Below are positions 32,213-36,934 of a stretch of DNA of 36,934 nt, piece after piece. Made by a program: the position numbers and the translations under genes. Each line of letters begins with the position of its first letter. Within the stretch, counting starts at the first letter, position 1. Below the pieces are notes generated by a model. That model ran no database searches. It was not told the DNA's origin and saw nothing but the letters and a program-made list of their open reading frames with translations. This DNA is from Saprospiraceae bacterium (GTDB lineage Bacteria; Bacteroidota; Bacteroidia; Chitinophagales; Saprospiraceae), in the NCBI GenBank assembly GCA_029212405.1, contig JARGNR010000042.1:19057-55990 (forward strand), written 5' to 3'.

Positions 32213-34765
32213 CTAGAATTCTACCAAGGTTCTCACTCTAATCCCTAATCCTTTGTTTCCAAATAAAGCAGGCACATTGGGTTGATCCAGATAATTCAAC
32301 CGTTGAACGACATCAAATCTCAAAATCTTTAAAATATTGGAAAATCCAAGACTGAATTCCATATATGGCTCTTTGCCCATGGCGAAGGTAGAAGGGTTAC
32401 CGTCTGCATCTAATGGAAACTGCAATAGCGTTGGATCCAAATTTGGATTGTGAGAATCTGCCAGCGAACCATAAAATGCCTTGAACGTCATTATCTCTCT
32501 CAATTTTAATTTTTTAATCAAAGGTATTCTGTTCATAAAATACCCTGAAAAATAGTGTTCTGCATTAAACGATACAAACTGATCGGACACAAACTCCATA
32601 AAATTCATCATATTGTATGATGTCAACTGGTAGGCATATGTTTGGTTTCCACGAGGGATTTCCTGAAGAATATAGGGTACATCTCCCCATGTTTTTCCTG
32701 CATCAAACACCATATTTGTTGTACCAATTTGCAACCATTCAATCTGCTTGAAAATATTCAACCTTATTTTGTCGTAGGTATATTGTCCTCCAAGAATACC
32801 ATCGTGCCCATGAGTATAATTGACCGTAAAAATTGGATATTGGTTGGGCAGTTGAGTTCTCTTTACTCTTCCTTGCAAAAACTGTTCGTTGGGTGCATAT
32901 CGAAAGCCAATCGTAGCCTCTGCCGTAGTAATATTATTTAAATTTAACCGATTCCCTTCTTGATCAAATGAATAAAATTCCAACGATCCATATGGGAGTC
33001 GTTCTTTCCGTCGTACATCCAAGTGATAGCTAAACCCATTGTATTCTTTCACATAAGTCAATTCGTAGGTCTTATCCAGCAACATCTTAGTCGCATCTCC
33101 CCTCTGAAATGACAAAAAGAAATTAGATGGGTTAAAAAATTCAAGTTCCTGGCCAGGAAAAGAGCTTTCCTTTTCAACGGTAAATTTCAAATAATTCCTT
33201 GGATTGTCTATGTAATTATCGTTGAACGTATAGATTAACGCTCCAGAGTATTTCCACAAATCAGTTTTAAATGCTCTAGCTAAATACCCCTGTGCTTGAA
33301 TCTTTTTTGAGAACAGTTTATTGGTTTCCATTCCAAATCGAAGATTTAGACCTTCCACATCGTTAAAACTTACAAAGGTGGCAAGTGGTCCAGCACTTAC
33401 AGGGCCCATGGAAGCAAAACCTGTAATGATCATTTTACTGATGTAGGAATATCGCTTATAATAGGGATTATTACTGAGTGAATCCACCATTTGATATAAC
33501 TCTACGTCATTCTTTTCCAGAGGCCTAATCCGATTATCTTGCCAATATGTTTCGGGTTGTTCCAGAGCTTGATCTTCATATAATACCTTCTCTAATTCAC
33601 CAAAAATGGATTCATCTTCGGGTTTACTGAAGTCATAATTTGAAAAGAATAAGGTACGAGTTCCATACAATCCCCAGCTATTTTCTGTCAATGCATAATC
33701 AATGATCAACTCATCCTTAATTTTTATATAATCATCACCGAGGGGTTCAAATTCCTGGACAATCCTTAAATCTCTGACAAAGTTCAAATTGATGCCCTGC
33801 ACAATGCCCATATCCACCTTTAATACCGTAAATTTTCCATCATTGGAAACAAAAATGTTCCCTAGAAAACCAAAGTTTCCTTTAACTGCTGGTATAAATG
33901 CCAGGTTTATGGCTTCCTTATCATTTACGACCGTTGTGTCTATAATGTAATATCTGTAGAAATCGTATCCGGCCCGTGCAAAAGGACTTACAAATTGTTG
34001 GTCCAGAAGATCTATTTTTTCTTCATAAATGTCAATATCCTGATACAAGGCGTCTAAAGCATCATTGATGGTACCTGCATCCAAACTTTCCTCAATATTG
34101 GTATACTTACTCGCCTTTCGTACTTCCTTGAGGGTGTTGCCCGCTCTCTTATAATGAATGGTGGATAGATTCTCACGCATGAAAAAGGGCAAATACGTTT
34201 TTCCGTTTATTTCAGAAGTATCAATATAATCCCACATGAAATCAAACTTTCGAATAAACCTCGTATTCTTAAAGCCTTCTGTGATATTATTGATATCAAT
34301 ATTGATCTTTTCCTGTTGGTCGTATTTGTAATAATCTTTCCCTTTCAGACTATTGGTATACTTGTTACTAATCACTTTCTGTGCAAGATCGATGGCAGGA
34401 TTATTCTCTTTTACATACTTCGTTTTCTTTTCACGAATCTCAACGGTCTCAATCTTCAGACTTTGATCCTTTAATCGAAACGTGATTTTATTGGTTTTAA
34501 ATTTTGTAATGGGGAAATATTGCGTTTCATACCCTAAAAATGATGCAAATACAGTATCACTTGGAAATCGTGTTTCAATGTTATAATTTCCATCTAAATC
34601 CGTAGAAACTCCCACGTTCGTGCCTTTCAAACCGACATCCACAAAAGGAAGTGCTTCTCCAGTTTGGGCATCAAAAACTTTACCTCTGATTTTTGTTACT
34701 TTTTGAGCAGAAAGATTGCATGCAAAAAGAACTACAGCGAAAAAAAGAATTATTCTTGAGAACAT
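32213..34765 (-). CDS. DUF5686 outer-membrane protein with carboxypeptidase-regulatory-like domain
   Basis: The 850-residue product has a signal peptide (about 1-20, ending NLSAQ), a CarboxypepD_reg-like beta-sandwich (about 24-100; IRGKVFDAQTGEALPFVDVG and STDLDGNYNIE) and the DUF5686 region to the end, whose second half is an amphipathic beta-barrel ending in Phe (RVRTLVEF), the usual outer-membrane insertion signal. The family is widespread in Bacteroidota and sometimes linked to TonB-type uptake, but no plug domain is present here. Role unknown; location is the outer membrane. It diverges from the alpha-glucosidase across 385 bases. Confidence 0.9.
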   Translation of the reverse strand: MFSRIILFFAVVLFACNLSAQKVTKIRGKVFDAQTGEALPFVDVGLKGTNVGVSTDLDGNYNIETRFPSDTVFASFLGYETQYFPITKFKTNKITFRLKDQSLKIETVEIREKKTKYVKENNPAIDLAQKVISNKYTNSLKGKDYYKYDQQEKINIDINNITEGFKNTRFIRKFDFMWDYIDTSEINGKTYLPFFMRENLSTIHYKRAGNTLKEVRKASKYTNIEESLDAGTINDALDALYQDIDIYEEKIDLLDQQFVSPFARAGYDFYRYYIIDTTVVNDKEAINLAFIPAVKGNFGFLGNIFVSNDGKFTVLKVDMGIVQGINLNFVRDLRIVQEFEPLGDDYIKIKDELIIDYALTENSWGLYGTRTLFFSNYDFSKPEDESIFGELEKVLYEDQALEQPETYWQDNRIRPLEKNDVELYQMVDSLSNNPYYKRYSYISKMIITGFASMGPVSAGPLATFVSFNDVEGLNLRFGMETNKLFSKKIQAQGYLARAFKTDLWKYSGALIYTFNDNYIDNPRNYLKFTVEKESSFPGQELEFFNPSNFFLSFQRGDATKMLLDKTYELTYVKEYNGFSYHLDVRRKERLPYGSLEFYSFDQEGNRLNLNNITTAEATIGFRYAPNEQFLQGRVKRTQLPNQYPIFTVNYTHGHDGILGGQYTYDKIRLNIFKQIEWLQIGTTNMVFDAGKTWGDVPYILQEIPRGNQTYAYQLTSYNMMNFMEFVSDQFVSFNAEHYFSGYFMNRIPLIKKLKLREIMTFKAFYGSLADSHNPNLDPTLLQFPLDADGNPSTFAMGKEPYMEFSLGFSNILKILRFDVVQRLNYLDQPNVPALFGNKGLGIRVRTLVEF

Positions 34766-35150
34766 TGCTTAGTAAAATTAGTATTGATTTCTTTTAAAAA
34801 ACCTTAGTAAATAGTCATGTTTATTAACCTCAATTCTGCACTCTTTGTTGAATCCATCCTAGGGCTTACGTCACAAAAACGCCGCAAAGGTCATAAATAA
34901 TACAATTCAAGACATGTTTTTGTTACTTTTTATGATTTTTTTTTGATTCATAAGTGATTCATTCCCAACACAATCGACCACTTTTCAAAGTATAGATTTA
35001 AAATAAAATTGTTTTAATTCATTCGTACTCATTGGTTTTCTTTTTCTTGGCAGCCAAAACAGACTTTTTTTTTGCGAATCCATGAAAATATGCCAAATAA
35101 AAAGTTGGTGAAATTCTGTTGATATTTTTAAAATATTAGATAAGTAATAA
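34766..35150. other. Divergent intergenic region, DUF5686 gene / alpha-glucosidase
   Basis: The 385 bases are AT-rich with T runs (for example 34931-34943 and 35064-35073). I find no full TTTG/TAnnTTTG pair on either strand; the closest on the minus strand (CAAAGGTC near 34886) has one mismatch. No hairpin or small gene stands out. Confidence 0.3.
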
Positions 35151-36785
35151 ATGAAAGATTGGTGGAAAGATATTGTGATGTACCAAATTTATCCCCGTTC
35201 GTTTCAAGACAGCAATGGAGACGGAATTGGTGATCTGAGAGGGATCATAAATCGACTCGAATATATTGCTTCATTAGGCATTGACCTCATTTGGTTAAGT
35301 CCTATCTATCAATCACCCAATGATGACAATGGATATGATATAAGCAACTATTATGAAATTCATCCAGAGTTTGGAACTATGGAAGATTTTGATGAATTAC
35401 TAGAAGGCATTCATGCTCGAGGGATGAAATTGATTATGGATCTCGTCGTAAATCATACTTCAGACGAACATCGTTGGTTTGAGGAAAGTAGAAAATCAAA
35501 GGATAATCCATTTCGCGATTACTATATATGGAAACCTGGAGTGAATGGTGGCCCACCTAACAATTGGCAGCAGTGGTTTGGCGGCAGTGCTTGGGGTTTT
35601 GATCAAGAGACCAATGAATATTATCTACATCTTTTTACCAAAAAACAGCCCGATTTAAATTGGGAAAATCCAAAAGTTCGCAATGAAATACACACCAATC
35701 TAAAATTCTGGCTTGACAAAGGAATTGATGGGTTTCGAATGGACGTCATCTCTCTGTTGAGCAAACAGTTGGACTATCCAAATTCTCTATCTACCAACAT
35801 CCACTACCTTGCAGAACATCACTATGCGAATGGCCCACAAATTCATGAATTCATCAACGAAATGTATGAAAACATAATACAATACTACGATGTGATGACG
35901 GTCGGCGAAGGACCAGGGATAACAAAAGAATTAGCCAATCTATATATTGGAAAAAACAGAAGAGAATTAAATATGATATTTCAGCTGGATCATATGATCA
36001 TTGATCATGGTGAAGGAGGAAAATTTGATATAGTGAATTTCAAATTAACCGATCTAAAGAAGATCTTAGATGGTTGGGAAGCTGCCATTGGAAATGATGG
36101 GTGGAATAATATATTCCTAGACAATCACGATTTTCCGAGAATGGTTTCTAGATTTGGAAATGACGGAACATATCGCATCGAATCTGCAAAAATGCTCAAT
36201 ACATTTTTATTGACTCAAAGAGGTACACCCTGCATCTATATGGGGAGTGAAATAGGTATGACCAATGTTGCTTTTGAACATCCACATGACTATAAAGATG
36301 TGGAGGCAAAAAACTTCTTCAATGAGGTGAAATCAAAGAATGGAGATCTTCAAATCGCGCTTCAGCAAATGCATGTTCAAGGGCGGGACAATGTCCGAGT
36401 TCCTATGCAATGGAATGATTCAAAAAATGCTGGATTTACAGATCAAAACCCTTGGATCAAAGTCAATCCAAATTGTACTTCTATCAATGTGAAAGAGTCC
36501 GAAAACGATCCAGATTCCATACTTCATTATTTCAGAAAACTTACCCAGTTCCGCAAAGACAACGAAGTACTTCGAAAAGGGAATTACACTAATATGGACC
36601 CACTTCACGAACAAATTTATAGTTACAGTAGGCAGTTTGAAAATCAAATGATGATGGTAATATGCAACTTCAGCGATGAAGAATTGAACCTACCTACATA
36701 TGTTCACGGATCATATGTATTTGGCAATTATGACGATGCCCAAAGATTAAGACCTTGGGAAGTCAAGATATATAGTGTCAACTAG
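35151..36785 (+). CDS. GH13 alpha-glucosidase (oligo-1,6-glucosidase type)
   Basis: The 544-residue protein is a cytoplasmic GH13 subfamily 31-type hydrolase (no signal peptide). It has the calcium site DSNGDGIGD (20-28), the strand motifs MDLVVNHTS (96-104), GFRMDVI (194-200), VGEGPG (251-256) and LDNHDFPR (323-330); the catalytic nucleophile is Asp198, the acid/base Glu253 and the transition-state residue Asp327. Val199 after the nucleophile is the residue linked to alpha-1,6 specificity in this group, and QPDLNWENP (166-174) is typical. It should release glucose from isomaltose-like or other short alpha-glucosides. The gene stands alone at the window end, without visible sugar transporter or regulator. 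Confidence 0.92.
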   Translation: MKDWWKDIVMYQIYPRSFQDSNGDGIGDLRGIINRLEYIASLGIDLIWLSPIYQSPNDDNGYDISNYYEIHPEFGTMEDFDELLEGIHARGMKLIMDLVVNHTSDEHRWFEESRKSKDNPFRDYYIWKPGVNGGPPNNWQQWFGGSAWGFDQETNEYYLHLFTKKQPDLNWENPKVRNEIHTNLKFWLDKGIDGFRMDVISLLSKQLDYPNSLSTNIHYLAEHHYANGPQIHEFINEMYENIIQYYDVMTVGEGPGITKELANLYIGKNRRELNMIFQLDHMIIDHGEGGKFDIVNFKLTDLKKILDGWEAAIGNDGWNNIFLDNHDFPRMVSRFGNDGTYRIESAKMLNTFLLTQRGTPCIYMGSEIGMTNVAFEHPHDYKDVEAKNFFNEVKSKNGDLQIALQQMHVQGRDNVRVPMQWNDSKNAGFTDQNPWIKVNPNCTSINVKESENDPDSILHYFRKLTQFRKDNEVLRKGNYTNMDPLHEQIYSYSRQFENQMMMVICNFSDEELNLPTYVHGSYVFGNYDDAQRLRPWEVKIYSVN

Positions 36786-36802
36786 TAATCTAGGTAATTA
36801 GG

Positions 36803-36902
36803 GTGATTCAGGAGTTAGTTAATCTTACATGTGAATTCTCTTTGGATCCAACCAGCCTAAAATTTGGCCTTATCCAGGATGATTCAGAAGTAGACTAACT
36901 TT
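36803..36902. repeat. Imperfect direct repeat at window end
   Basis: GATTCAGGAGTTAGTTAATCTT (in parts 36803-36824) and GATTCAGAAGTAGACTAACTTT (36881-36902) resemble each other in the non-coding 149 bases after the glucosidase. The similarity is weak and the window ends here; I see nothing else in this stretch. Confidence 0.25.
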
Positions 36903-36934
36903 CAAAAACAAGAAGATTGAAATTTAAAAAGAGT

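Noticed and set aside
35064-35110. Promoter for the alpha-glucosidase
   Set aside because: TTTG is present in a T run but no TAnnTTTG lies 17-23 bases downstream.

Overview
The window looks like a chromosomal segment of a Bacteroidota bacterium, most likely of the Saprospiria/Chitinophagia side, though the rank is an inference. The evidence is AT-rich DNA, type IX secretion (T9SS) C-terminal sorting domains, a CarboxypepD_reg/DUF5686 outer-membrane protein, an mreB-mreC-mreD-mrdA shape operon, a long Bacteroidota-type Lgt, and several close matches to the Bacteroidota promoter (TTTG, about 19-22 bp, TAnnTTTG).

Layout. 0-6.3 kb: an ECF-type sigma factor and a single-pass membrane protein (minus strand) diverge from a T9SS surface protein and a TPR-CHAT protein whose His/Cys pair is intact (plus strand). 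6.3-11.2 kb: mreB, mreC, mreD, mrdA and folA (minus). 11.5-14.4 kb: an M16 peptidase homologue without its zinc motif, diverging from lgt. 14.4-17.3 kb: a lipoprotein gene and an OmpA plus membrane-anchored helix-hairpin-helix pair ending in a strong hairpin terminator. 17.5-18.8 kb: class I fructose-1,6-bisphosphatase and a tRNA-Val(UAC) with its own promoter and terminator.

18.7-29.5 kb looks like an accessory island beside the tRNA. Downstream of the tRNA lie degraded GIY-YIG-like and four-helix-bundle-like remnants, then a membrane TPR-LuxR regulator with a near-consensus promoter preceded by three helically phased TGTAGC repeats, then five tandem secreted right-handed beta-helix proteins, then a small basic AKKAA/KGG-type protein. 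At about 29.33-29.45 kb the tRNA 3' end and its downstream flank recur as direct repeats, followed by an orphan T9SS sorting-domain fragment. No integrase is visible in the window.

The five beta-helix proteins are the most unusual feature. Members 1, 3 and 5 carry an N-terminal 'INTTG...DPSA.LDV.S...GFL.PRMT' head; members 2 and 4 do not. Member 5 joins that head to a helix of the 2/4 type. All five end in the same short tail (GDIS......DHPxAN..Y-stop), which is not a T9SS sorting domain. The arrangement suggests a locus that recombines surface or secreted beta-helix modules under a dedicated membrane regulator; function is not known from sequence.

29.9-36.9 kb returns to ordinary genes: an N-terminally extended Cys/Met-metabolism PLP enzyme, a small acidic protein, a DUF5686 outer-membrane protein and a GH13 alpha-glucosidase with oligo-1,6-glucosidase features.
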